Source: Bacteroides sp. CAG:530 (lineage in GTDB: Bacteria; Bacteroidota; Bacteroidia; Bacteroidales; Bacteroidaceae). From it: a DNA stretch of 34,667 nt. Made by a program: the position numbers and the translations under genes. The stretch is from the NCBI GenBank assembly GCA_000434735.1, contig FR881285.1, positions 1-34,667 of the forward strand. Reading direction: 5' to 3'. Shown here in pieces: positions 1-6,664 of the stretch (the stretch's first letter is position 1; the number at the start of each line of letters is the position of its first letter). Below the pieces are notes generated by a model that saw only the letters and a list, made by a program, of their open reading frames with translations, made no database searches and was not told the origin of the DNA.

Positions 1-1
1 T

Positions 2-355
2 CCTTACTCTTCAAGTATAGGAGATGCCAAGCACTCAATCGTTGTTTCTTCTCCCAAGTTATATAGGGTAGAGCATAATGTTTTGGTCAATCAGTTGAGC
101 GAGTTGGCTCATATTGGAATCGAAGTTCTCATTATCACGACAGCAAGTAACCCTGAAACAGAATACCTTTTGCAAAGAGGATTGTCTGTAAGAATATTGC
201 CAGAAGTAAAACTGTGCACAACTATCATAGACAAAGACATCGTATGGTATGGCGCTATAAATGCTCTTGGCTATGCAACAGAAGAGGACAATATGATAAA
301 AGTGGTAGACAATAAACTTTCCAATGAATTGTTAGAAGTTCTGCTCACTTCCTAA
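2..355 (+). CDS. PLD-like C-terminal domain of a larger protein (5' end outside window)
   Basis: The frame is open from base 2, so this is the last ~117 codons of a longer protein; an internal TTG at 83 is not needed as a start. The segment DKDIVWYGAINALGYATEED followed by a short acidic/basic tail is typical of the phospholipase-D-like domain found at the C-terminus of superfamily 2 helicases and related nucleic-acid proteins in Bacteroidetes. In those proteins the domain is thought to act as a nuclease or DNA-binding module. No HKD catalytic motif is visible in the part present, so activity cannot be judged. It ends 131 bases before a truncated tRNA that looks like an attachment site, so it is probably cargo at the distal end of an integrated element. 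The assignment to a PLD-like fold is fairly good; the identity of the full protein is unknown. Confidence 0.6.
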   Translation, partial: PYSSSIGDAKHSIVVSSPKLYRVEHNVLVNQLSELAHIGIEVLIITTASNPETEYLLQRGLSVRILPEVKLCTTIIDKDIVWYGAINALGYATEEDNMIKVVDNKLSNELLEVLLTS

Positions 356-486
356 ATTCTGCGTAAACAAACTGTTTGAGTCATGGATATTCAATGACAT
401 GCCACAAAATATCAAATAGAGATAACACGTTGATAATCAATGAAAGTTTATAATAACGAAATATTACGGACTATCATTCTATTGGT

Positions 487-528
487 CTCATAATCTGGAG
501 GTCCCTGGTTCAAGCCCAGGCTGGTCCA
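487..528 (+). other. 3' fragment of a CAU-anticodon tRNA (candidate att site)
   Basis: Bases 489-491 are CAT in the loop CTCATAA, followed by TCTGG, the variable region AGGTC, a perfect T-arm (CCTGG 504-508, loop TTCAAGC 509-515, CCAGG 516-520), the 3' acceptor strand CTGGTCC (521-527) and discriminator A (528). The 5' half is absent: no GGACCAG acceptor strand, no D-arm, and the bases left of the loop (TTGGT) do not pair with TCTGG. A functional tRNA is therefore excluded. Integrases that target tRNA genes leave exactly such a 3' duplicate at the distal end of the element. Orientation places the intact tRNA, and the element, to the left of the window. Elongator Met or lysidine-type Ile cannot be separated from the fragment alone. 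Confidence 0.85.
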
Positions 529-534
529 CAAACG

Positions 535-577
535 AAATCAGGCATTTACAAACAATTGTAGATGCCTGATTTTTTTA
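535..577. terminator. Intrinsic terminator behind the tRNA fragment
   Basis: AAATCAGGCAT (535-545) pairs with ATGCCTGATTT (562-572), with a loop of about 16 bases and a T run through 576. It overlaps the stop codon of the leftward ATPase gene (575-577). It was probably the terminator of the original tRNA transcript, left in place when the element inserted upstream. Confidence 0.75.
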
Positions 578-1876
578 TGCTTGCAATAGCCATTTCCAAG
601 CAGGAATGATTTTAATCTGTTTATTTTCGGCTATTAAATCTTCTTCTTCCTCTTTTGTAATGACGTAAAGATTGTCACATCCTGTTTGTTTTGAAGCCTC
701 TAATAAACCATCAATTTCTCGTTTACGAGTATCAGGATCCGACATGCTCCAAGTAACCTGATATAATGAAACGACCGCTTCGTCACGCTGTACAACAAAA
801 TCACATTCACCATTTCCCAAGTAATACGTAATCTTTTCATCAGGCTCTTTCTTCCTATTCAATTGCATAAACACGGTGTTCTCCAGATATTTCCCCATAT
901 CGTTACTTTGAGGCAGGAGAACAGCGTTACGCATACCGTTGTCTATAAAGTAATATTTATACAAAGAATTATGCTCCTTAACTAATGAACGCTCATATTT
1001 GGGGATTCTCAAGAACATAAAAATATCGCATATATAGTTTGCCCATTGGTATAGGTCGTTTTTCGTTACTTTCAGTCCCTGCGAGCGTATATCATTATAA
1101 ATTGAATTTATTGAAGTCGGCTTGGTCAAGTTAGCCATAATCCTTTTCACAAAATACCTCACAACTTCCGTATTGGATATCTTATAATGCTCTGCCAAGT
1201 CTTTCAACAACATGGTATCAAAATAGCCGTGAAGTAGCTTTAGCTTATCAGATTGTATATCTGTTAATACAACCTCAGGAAAAGCACTCGACTGATTATA
1301 CTCAACAAAGGCATTTCTAAGTTTTGCCTTATCTTGTTCCAGATACGTATTTACCTTAATTCCCTTGAAACGACAATATTCATTGAATGACAAAGGATAG
1401 GTCTCATACTCCAACGGATACCCTCTTAAAGCAGAACTCAGTTCAGTAGAAAGCATTGTGGCATTACTACCACAAACATAAATATTCTTGCAGTAAGTCT
1501 TGTATATTCTCAGAACGAAGTATTCCCATTTAGGTATGAGCTGTAATTCATCGAAAAACATATATACCTCTTGTATGGGAATATTAGGATACATTTCCAT
1601 ATAAGAAACTAACACTGTATCTAAGTCTTCGGCAGACAGATTAACGAGACGTTCGTCATCAAATCCAAGCCAAAGAATTCTTTCTGGTGAAACCCCACTT
1701 TCTATTAGGTTGTTAATGGCAATCATCATTAAAGTTGATTTACCACATCGACGAACACCGGGTATAGTTATAATCTTCTTCCTATTAATAGGCAACTCGA
1801 TATCTCTATCGATAACATCGAAAGGAATTTCACTCTGCTTAATGGCAATTAGCGATTTTATTACGTCTTTCAGCAT
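575..1876 (-). CDS. AAA_14 / DUF4143 family ATP-binding protein
   Basis: This 433-residue protein has a P-loop, GVRRCGKST (residues 40-48), in an N-terminal AAA+ fold and a Walker B strand ending in FFDELQL (about 105-112). A DUF4143-type C-terminal half begins near residue 220 and ends in a restriction-endonuclease-like segment (GECDFVV, then LYQVTW). The length is normal for the family. Such ATPases are very common in Bacteroides, often as many paralogues per genome, and their cellular role is not established; links to defence or mobile DNA are only suggestions. It is the first resident gene beside the tRNA scar, reads toward it, and has its own promoter match at 1897-1904. No frameshift or missing motif is seen. 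Confidence 0.9.
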   Translation of the reverse strand: MLKDVIKSLIAIKQSEIPFDVIDRDIELPINRKKIITIPGVRRCGKSTLMMIAINNLIESGVSPERILWLGFDDERLVNLSAEDLDTVLVSYMEMYPNIPIQEVYMFFDELQLIPKWEYFVLRIYKTYCKNIYVCGSNATMLSTELSSALRGYPLEYETYPLSFNEYCRFKGIKVNTYLEQDKAKLRNAFVEYNQSSAFPEVVLTDIQSDKLKLLHGYFDTMLLKDLAEHYKISNTEVVRYFVKRIMANLTKPTSINSIYNDIRSQGLKVTKNDLYQWANYICDIFMFLRIPKYERSLVKEHNSLYKYYFIDNGMRNAVLLPQSNDMGKYLENTVFMQLNRKKEPDEKITYYLGNGECDFVVQRDEAVVSLYQVTWSMSDPDTRKREIDGLLEASKQTGCDNLYVITKEEEEDLIAENKQIKIIPAWKWLLQA

Positions 1877-1896
1877 ATCTTTCTTTTTTATAGATA

Positions 1897-1904
1897 CAAA
1901 TATA
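1897..1904 (-). promoter_or_regulatory. -7 box for the AAA_14 ATPase
   Basis: On the minus strand this reads TATATTTG, a full match to the Bacteroides -7 box TAnnTTTG, 20 bases upstream of the start codon. The -33 region falls inside the inverted repeat at 1902-1943. Confidence 0.5.
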
Positions 1905-1943
1905 ACAGATTCTTTCCTTAAAAAAGAGAAAGAAATCTGTTAT
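1902..1943. repeat. Inverted repeat over the ATPase promoter
   Basis: ATAACAGATTCTTTC (1902-1916) and GAAAGAAATCTGTTAT (1928-1943) are inverted copies with a single-base bulge and an 11-base loop. It lies between the HU-like gene stop (1992) and the ATPase promoter, overlapping the -33 region. There is no convincing T tract on the minus strand, so an operator or mRNA-processing hairpin is as likely as a terminator. Confidence 0.6.
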
Positions 1944-1991
1944 TTATATCTATTTCCGTACAACTATATCTTTTTTGCTCCTATAACCACC

Positions 1992-2600
1992 TTATTTCCG
2001 ATTATTCAAGAAATAAACCGGATAGTTTCTTTCGCCCTCTTTTCTTAGTACGCCTATTTCCGTGAAGTGCCTCAGCCATTTAAGCGCAGTACTCTGCCGT
2101 AAATTAAAGAGCGTTTCCATAGCACGGCGGTTGATATAGCTGTTAGTAGAAAGATACTCCTTTATCTTCTCTAACATCTCCTCTTCGGTAAATTCCTTCG
2201 ATTTTGTAGAGAACTGCGCACGCTCAAAGCGTGCTTTTGTTTTCACTTCTTGCAGCAGAGAGAAATCGGGACGGAACTTGATGTTTCGCACGCTGATATA
2301 ATCGCCACGCGCTTTGTCAACCGATTTACCATCGGGCATGTCCAAGTCTACCGATAACGAAAAGTAGCCGATATTAGGAATATAGAAACGGTTGCCTTGC
2401 GACAGTTCACTAAGCATTTGTTCTCTCAATGCCGACAACGCAGCCTCTACATCGCCTTTAGTTAGCGAGCAAGAAGATTCGATACTGTTTTCTAGTTGAC
2501 TGGCCGACATGGGTGCGCCTTCATAAATACGAGCAAAATGTCGTTCTTCACCAGTACTTTGTGAGTTTTTTATAGACTGGATTTCGTATTTGATACTCAT
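1992..2600 (-). CDS. HU-like DNA-binding protein with C-terminal winged-helix-like domain
   Basis: Residues 1 to about 125 resemble the HU/IHF variant common in Bacteroidales: an N-terminal helical segment (ISSASQLENSIE-like region near 30-50), then LSQGNRFYIPNIGYFSLSVD, the equivalent of the HU beta-sheet entry. A second segment from about 138 (FTEEEMLEKIKEYLSTNSYI) to the end, with NRRAMETLFNLRQSTALKWL and IGVLRKEG, looks like a winged helix. At 202 residues it is about twice the length of classical HU. It is probably a nucleoid-associated or regulatory DNA-binding protein; its targets are unknown. It has its own -7 box at 2628-2635 and is separated from the upstream sigma operon by a 90-bp repeat array. 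Confidence 0.75.
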   Translation of the reverse strand: MSIKYEIQSIKNSQSTGEERHFARIYEGAPMSASQLENSIESSCSLTKGDVEAALSALREQMLSELSQGNRFYIPNIGYFSLSVDLDMPDGKSVDKARGDYISVRNIKFRPDFSLLQEVKTKARFERAQFSTKSKEFTEEEMLEKIKEYLSTNSYINRRAMETLFNLRQSTALKWLRHFTEIGVLRKEGERNYPVYFLNNRK

Positions 2601-2627
2601 AGTTTTAGATTATAGGTGTTTAATACA

Positions 2628-2635
2628 CAAATATA
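2628..2635 (-). promoter_or_regulatory. -7 box for the HU-like gene
   Basis: Minus-strand TATATTTG matches TAnnTTTG and lies 28 bases upstream of the ATG. No clear TTTG -33 element is seen at the expected distance. Confidence 0.45.
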
Positions 2636-2728
2636 CAATTATTAAACTGAAAAACGAGAGTATCGCATGAAAATACGAATAAAATAACTGAAAGCTTTAT
2701 CAAAGTGTGCAAATAATACGGCAAAGTC

Positions 2729-2818
2729 GTCTCACTTCGACCGATACGAACGTTCACAACGACCGATACGAACGTTCACATCGGTCGATACGAACGCTAA
2801 CATCGACCGTTGTGAGAC
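2729..2818. repeat. 90-bp intergenic array: four 22-bp units with inverted ends
   Basis: Units begin at 2738, 2760, 2782 and 2804, an exact 22-base period. Each carries a CGACCG core (the third is inverted, CGGTCG), and between cores lies ATACGAAC followed by GTTCAC, GTTCAC or GCTAAC, so each module is an imperfect palindrome. The array is bounded by GTCTCAC (2729-2735) and its inverse GTGAGAC (2812-2818). The block is more GC-rich than the surrounding intergenic DNA. It starts 25 bases beyond the stop of the leftward gene at 2843. Function unknown. Confidence 0.85.
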
Positions 2819-2842
2819 AACTTCGTTAAAGATTTTCATGAC

Positions 2843-3247
2843 CTACATGCCAAGCTTCAGCCTTGCCTTCATGCTACTAATCTCCAAAATATTGGTAATG
2901 ACACTCACTATGCCAAGACAAATTATCAACAGAAGCATTATCACGGCTATCATTCTGGAATATTGCTCTATAAACATCAATATGCCGGTAGTGGCATTGA
3001 TGGAAAACAAGGGTATATCGATTGGCGTGGAGAGAAGATAAGCCATTACGCCACCGCCGCACAATATTCCTAGTACAAATGTAGCTACCATAGCGTATCT
3101 ATAACGGCGCAAGGTGGCTTCTTCATGCTGTTTTATATACTCTACAGCATCGAGTCGACGAGTGAGCGACTTCATGAATCTGTCTTTATCGTCGAATTTT
3201 GGTTTTGCGGCAAGGAATAAATCCTCAAGTTGTTTATCTTTCGTCAT
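2843..3247 (-). CDS. Small membrane protein, last gene of the ECF sigma operon
   Basis: A 134-residue protein with a charged cytoplasmic N-terminus (about 1-48, rich in K/D/E/R) and two hydrophobic segments, about 52-70 (MVATFVLGILCGGGVMAYLL) and 97-117 (MIAVIMLLLIICLGIVSVI). It overlaps the 3' end of the sigma factor gene by 14 bases, so the two are translationally coupled. I do not recognise a named family. Its position and topology (soluble N-terminus before the first membrane segment) fit an anti-sigma or sigma-tethering role, but no zinc-binding ZAS motif (HxxxCxxC) is present, so this is inference from context only. Confidence 0.7.
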   Translation of the reverse strand: MTKDKQLEDLFLAAKPKFDDKDRFMKSLTRRLDAVEYIKQHEEATLRRYRYAMVATFVLGILCGGGVMAYLLSTPIDIPLFSINATTGILMFIEQYSRMIAVIMLLLIICLGIVSVITNILEISSMKARLKLGM

Positions 3248-3719
3248 ACTTTAGTCGTTCTTTTAGTTTATCGCGTCCTCGCGAGAGTTGTTTCTTTATG
3301 GCATCTTCAGAGTCGGCTGTGATGGCCGAAATATCCTTGATGCTGTATCCATTCAGATAGAAAAGCGTTACCGCAGACCTTTCTTTTGGCGGCAAGGTAC
3401 GCAGTGCAAGATAAAGGTCTTGGTAAGCGAATGTTGAGTCTGTATAAGTATCGGCAGCCAATTGGCGTGCTTCTTCTATATCGCTTGTCACCACGCAACT
3501 TGTCTTGTGGTTAAGAAATGTATTATGAGCAATCTTAAAAAGCCACGACCTGAATCGGCCTCTTTCCTGATAACCCGAAGACGAAAGATAAGCCTTTACA
3601 AGAGCATCTTGTGCTATGTCGTCGGCATCGTCGCGGTTGCCACAACACAAGGCAAGCAGGAAAGCTCGTAGCGCTTCCTGCTCACTCTCAACTAAACTTA
3701 TAAATTGCTCTCTTGTCAT
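3234..3719 (-). CDS. ECF-type RNA polymerase sigma factor
   Basis: Region 2 is seen in DDADDIAQDALVKAYL and FRSWLFKIAHNTFLNHK, with promoter-melting aromatic residues. Region 4 is seen in LRTLPPKERSAVTLFYLNGY followed by the helix-turn-helix IKDISAITADSEDAIKKQLS. The start chosen is the ATG of MTREQFISL at 3719, because the longer in-frame start at 3773 adds 18 residues unlike the family and overlaps the upstream gene. The protein is then 161 residues, normal for ECF factors. It is flanked by a small membrane protein on each side in a leftward operon (4161 to 2843), suggesting a membrane-sensed stress or signalling unit separate from the SusCD sigma factor at 27387. Confidence 0.9.
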   Translation of the reverse strand: MTREQFISLVESEQEALRAFLLALCCGNRDDADDIAQDALVKAYLSSSGYQERGRFRSWLFKIAHNTFLNHKTSCVVTSDIEEARQLAADTYTDSTFAYQDLYLALRTLPPKERSAVTLFYLNGYSIKDISAITADSEDAIKKQLSRGRDKLKERLKYDER

Positions 3720-3756
3720 AGTTCCGTTATGACTGACGCAAGTTCTGTTCTTCGGC

Positions 3757-4161
3757 TTACATCTCTTTTGCAAGCATCTTTTTGCCCATTAGATAAGTAA
3801 AAAGCAGCGAAACACCGATGGCTAACAAAACAACACTCCAAATGACATACAACTTTAATTCACCAGCATCACCTACAAAGATGGCATATATGAAAAGGCC
3901 GATGCTAAGAACAATTGTCATTAGTCCCCACTGAAGTTTTTTAAGCAACTTCTCCTTTAGAAGTTTGTCTGGAGCACTCGTTTTCTTTACAAGTTCTTCA
4001 ATGTTTACATCCGCATTCTTTTCAAGGGCTGCCAGAATGATTTCTTTTTTGTTGTTCTCTGATATGATTTTTCTTTTCAAAATCAGATAAACTATACTAA
4101 TAGGAAGAGCAACACATATTCCTATAGGGACTAATAATTCAGTTAAATCTTCAAAATTCAT
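3757..4161 (-). CDS. DUF6249-like small membrane protein
   Basis: A 134-residue protein: an N-terminal membrane segment (about 7-27, VPIGICVALPISIVYLILK), a cytoplasmic charged stretch with KKEIILAALEKNADVNIEEL (about 39-58), and two further membrane segments near 79-97 and 105-125. This pattern is that of DUF6249-like proteins found beside ECF sigma genes in Bacteroides. It is the first gene of the leftward operon, 37 bases ahead of the preferred sigma start. A membrane partner of the sigma system is plausible, but no biochemical function is known to me. The family name is given from memory of the pattern. Confidence 0.7.
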   Translation of the reverse strand: MNFEDLTELLVPIGICVALPISIVYLILKRKIISENNKKEIILAALEKNADVNIEELVKKTSAPDKLLKEKLLKKLQWGLMTIVLSIGLFIYAIFVGDAGELKLYVIWSVVLLAIGVSLLFTYLMGKKMLAKEM

Positions 4162-4324
4162 AATCTTTATTGTTTTTAGCTTGTTAAACTTACTATTATT
4201 TTCTGAACCGATTCATCATAATAACAGATAAAACAACCGAAAGGTGACGTCGGTCTATTGTTTTTTTAGGAATTTCCCTCTCTACTTATAGGGATTCATA
4301 CCTATGAGTTCTAAATGAATGGAC

Positions 4325-4332
4325 TACCTTTG
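4325..4332 (+). promoter_or_regulatory. -7 box for the BamE-like/DUF4476 gene
   Basis: TACCTTTG matches TAnnTTTG, 43 bases upstream of the ATG at 4376. The -33 element is not obvious. The promoter lies in the divergent space between this gene and the sigma operon. Confidence 0.5.
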
Positions 4333-4375
4333 CTAAAACAAAAACTAACAACAACCTTCAAAAACAGAATGAATT

Positions 4376-5026
4376 ATGAAAAGATGGATGTCTATTTTAG
4401 CCACTTTGATATTTGCTGTATGCCTATCGGCATCGGCCAAAGATAACAAGAAGAACGTAGAGCGCGGAATGAGCCAACAAGAGGTTATCAATATTCTGGG
4501 TGAGCCCAAGTTGCGCAGCTTCGACGAGTATGGCGATAAATGGGAGTTTTATAAAACCAGTATCATAGCTGACGACAAGTATATCGTTGTAAGATTCGAC
4601 AGAACCGGAAAGGTGGTGAGTTATAATTCAAGATTTATAGAACCAATCGCGAATAATGCAGGCGGTCGTCCTCAATGCCCTACTCCTCCGGCATACGAAG
4701 AAGTGCCATTGCCTATTGAACCGATGTACCCCGTATATTGCCTTGACGATGCCTCTTTCTCTAAACTATACAATAAAGTAAAGACAGCTAGTTTCGACGA
4801 CACTAAGTTCGACCTACTGGAAGTAGCCAGCCTCGGTTGTTACTATTCGTGTGCCCAGACAGTTCGCATGATGAAAATGTTCTCGTTTGGCGACGAACAA
4901 CTGAAAGTTCTCAGAATGATGGCTCCGCGCATTATCGACCCGCAGAACGCCACCGATATCTACAAAGTATTCTCGTTCGACAGCGAAAAAGAAAAGGCTG
5001 GAGAGATAATGAGGAGAAGCAGATAA
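4376..5026 (+). CDS. Exported protein with BamE-like and DUF4476-type domains
   Basis: Residues 1 to about 21 form a Sec signal peptide ending SASA. Residues 28 to about 70 (VERGMSQQEVINILGEPKLR, then a WEFYK strand) match the SmpA/OmlA (BamE-like) fold pattern. The C-terminal ~100 residues, ending VFSFDSEKEKAGEIMRR, match DUF4476, a small helical periplasmic domain of Bacteroidetes. A proline-rich linker (about 100-121) separates the two. No catalytic residues are seen; a structural or envelope-associated role is likely. It has its own promoter and is not clearly in an operon with the sulfatase, which has a promoter match after this stop. Confidence 0.7.
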   Translation: MKRWMSILATLIFAVCLSASAKDNKKNVERGMSQQEVINILGEPKLRSFDEYGDKWEFYKTSIIADDKYIVVRFDRTGKVVSYNSRFIEPIANNAGGRPQCPTPPAYEEVPLPIEPMYPVYCLDDASFSKLYNKVKTASFDDTKFDLLEVASLGCYYSCAQTVRMMKMFSFGDEQLKVLRMMAPRIIDPQNATDIYKVFSFDSEKEKAGEIMRRSR

Positions 5027-5067
5027 TCTCAGCAACCTTTTAATTATCTCATAATTAATTTTTATAT

Positions 5068-5075
5068 TATCTTTG
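5068..5075 (+). promoter_or_regulatory. -7 box for the sulfatase; decides its start
   Basis: TATCTTTG is a perfect TAnnTTTG match. A TTG codon at 5073 extends the sulfatase frame but sits inside this box, so the transcript would start after it and the ATG at 5121 is preferred. Confidence 0.6.
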
Positions 5076-5120
5076 TCGGTTACAATAAGTACTATTTTAG
5101 TTAACCTAACGAAGTTTTTT

Positions 5121-6479
5121 ATGACAAATTTAAAGAATCTCATAATGTGTGCTGCGGCATTTTCGCCTTCTGTCTTAGGAGCGAAAGAACTGCCTAATAT
5201 CATTTATATAGTAACCGACCAACAGACAGCTTCGGCAATGAGCTGCATGGGAAATACTGACGTGCAGACTCCTAATATGGACCGTTTGGCACAAGCTGGA
5301 GTACTGTTTAGAAACGCTTATTGTTCGGCACCTTTGAGTGGTCCTTCAAGAGCGTCTATGTTTACAGGACACATGTCTCACGAAATAGGCCTCGCCAGAA
5401 ACAACGTGCCTATGGCCGATTCTTTGCGTACATCAAGCTTGGGATGGCTGGTACAACGTGCCGGATACGATTGTATATATGCCGGAAAATGGCATGTGCA
5501 CACCGCTTCAATGCCCGATAAAGAATTCGGCTTCTCCGTAATCCATCCGCATAACGATAACGGACTGGCAGAATCGGCTGTCGCTTTCCTAGAACAGAAG
5601 CATTCTAAACCTTTCTTCTTGGTTGTAGGATTCGACAATCCTCATAATATATGCGAATATGCACGTAGCCAAAACCTTCCTTTCGGAAATCAGCCTGAGC
5701 TGCCGCAGGACGAATGGCCGGGACTGCCGCAGAACTTTGCCCGCAATCCGTACGACGCTGATGTGATAGACTATGAGCAAACGCAGAATTATTCAGCTTA
5801 TCCTACACGCCATTTTACTCCCGACGACTGGAGACGCTACCGTAGCCTCTATTTCCGCTTGGTAAAGAAGGTGGATGCCGAAATCGGTAAGATTGTAGAC
5901 GCCATAGATAAACAGAACCTATGGAAAAATACTGTTATTATCTTTACCAGCGACCACGGAGACGGTGTGGGAGCGCATCACTGGAATCAGAAATCAGCAC
6001 TGTATGAAGAAGTTGTGAATGTTCCTCTGATTGTAACTCTACCAGGAAAGAAGAATGCAGGCAAAGAATTGCCTCAGTTGGTTAACGAAGGCGTTGACTT
6101 CTTCGCTTCTGTTTGCGACTGGGCAGGCGTTGCTCTTCCCGAAGGCTTGCATGGAGTATCATTCAAATCATTGGTAGAGAATGCCGACCCTAAACAGGCG
6201 CATCAACCGTATGTGGTTACAGAAACTACTTTCGACAAGGGCGTTGCACGCGGCTGGGCGTTACGCACTGATCACTACAAGTATGTGCTGTACGACAAAG
6301 GCCTCTATCGCGAACAACTCTATGATATGGACAACGACCGCGGAGAAATGCGCAATTTGGCTATAGAGAAAAAATACCGCGAAGTATTGTTGCAGCATCG
6401 CGCTTATCTGAACGAATGGATGAAGTTACACCGCATACCTCAGATACGTCCCGAAGTACACTTGATTCCGGATATGTAA
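5121..6479 (+). CDS. S1 family sulfatase, serine-type, exported
   Basis: Residues 1 to about 21 form a signal peptide (from MTNLKNLIM). The family signature is LSGPSRASMFTG, in which Ser73 is the residue converted to formylglycine, so this is a Ser-type enzyme requiring an anaerobic maturase (anSME) encoded elsewhere. Calcium-site residues are visible in IVTDQQ (Asp33, Gln34) and FTSDHGDGVGAHH; GKWH is also present. Length (452) and domain order are complete. The next gene is a PL8 lyase, so the likely substrate is sulfated GalNAc of chondroitin or dermatan sulfate. From memory, B. thetaiotaomicron pairs a sulfatase with a PL8 lyase in the same way (BT3349-BT3350). Whether it is 4-O or 6-O specific cannot be read here. 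Confidence 0.9.
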   Translation: MTNLKNLIMCAAAFSPSVLGAKELPNIIYIVTDQQTASAMSCMGNTDVQTPNMDRLAQAGVLFRNAYCSAPLSGPSRASMFTGHMSHEIGLARNNVPMADSLRTSSLGWLVQRAGYDCIYAGKWHVHTASMPDKEFGFSVIHPHNDNGLAESAVAFLEQKHSKPFFLVVGFDNPHNICEYARSQNLPFGNQPELPQDEWPGLPQNFARNPYDADVIDYEQTQNYSAYPTRHFTPDDWRRYRSLYFRLVKKVDAEIGKIVDAIDKQNLWKNTVIIFTSDHGDGVGAHHWNQKSALYEEVVNVPLIVTLPGKKNAGKELPQLVNEGVDFFASVCDWAGVALPEGLHGVSFKSLVENADPKQAHQPYVVTETTFDKGVARGWALRTDHYKYVLYDKGLYREQLYDMDNDRGEMRNLAIEKKYREVLLQHRAYLNEWMKLHRIPQIRPEVHLIPDM

Positions 6480-6501
6480 TAATAGAAACCTATAAATATG
6501 G

Positions 6502-6540
6502 AAAAGGTTGTGTCACAAAACTATGGCGCAACCTTTTTAT
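6502..6540. terminator. Intrinsic terminator after the sulfatase
   Basis: AAAAGGTTGTG (6502-6512) pairs with GCGCAACCTTTT (6526-6537), followed by a T-rich tract. It separates the sulfatase transcript from the lyase promoter. Confidence 0.75.
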
Positions 6541-6617
6541 TTTATATAGCAATAAGTTGAGAATGATTTTATCACCTTTTTTGTACAATCTTCGTTTTTT
6601 ATGAATTAAATATCTCT

Positions 6618-6625
6618 TACTTTTG
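6618..6625 (+). promoter_or_regulatory. -7 box for the PL8 lyase
   Basis: TACTTTTG matches TAnnTTTG, 39 bases upstream of the ATG. A T-rich stretch (6595-6600) stands about 19 bases further upstream at the -33 position. The lyase therefore appears to be transcribed independently of the sulfatase. Confidence 0.55.
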
Positions 6626-6664
6626 TATATATAATTATTAACAACCTTATTTTAACCCGTACCT

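Noticed and set aside
487..528. Complete tRNA gene
   Set aside because: No 5' acceptor strand, D-arm or paired anticodon stem; only the 3' part is present.
2729..2818. Possible CRISPR array
   Set aside because: The repeated unit is the whole 22-bp period; there are no unique 30-base spacers, and no cas genes are present.
2838..3041. 67-codon plus-strand frame opposite the small membrane protein
   Set aside because: Hydrophobic only because it mirrors the membrane segments of the real gene on the other strand.
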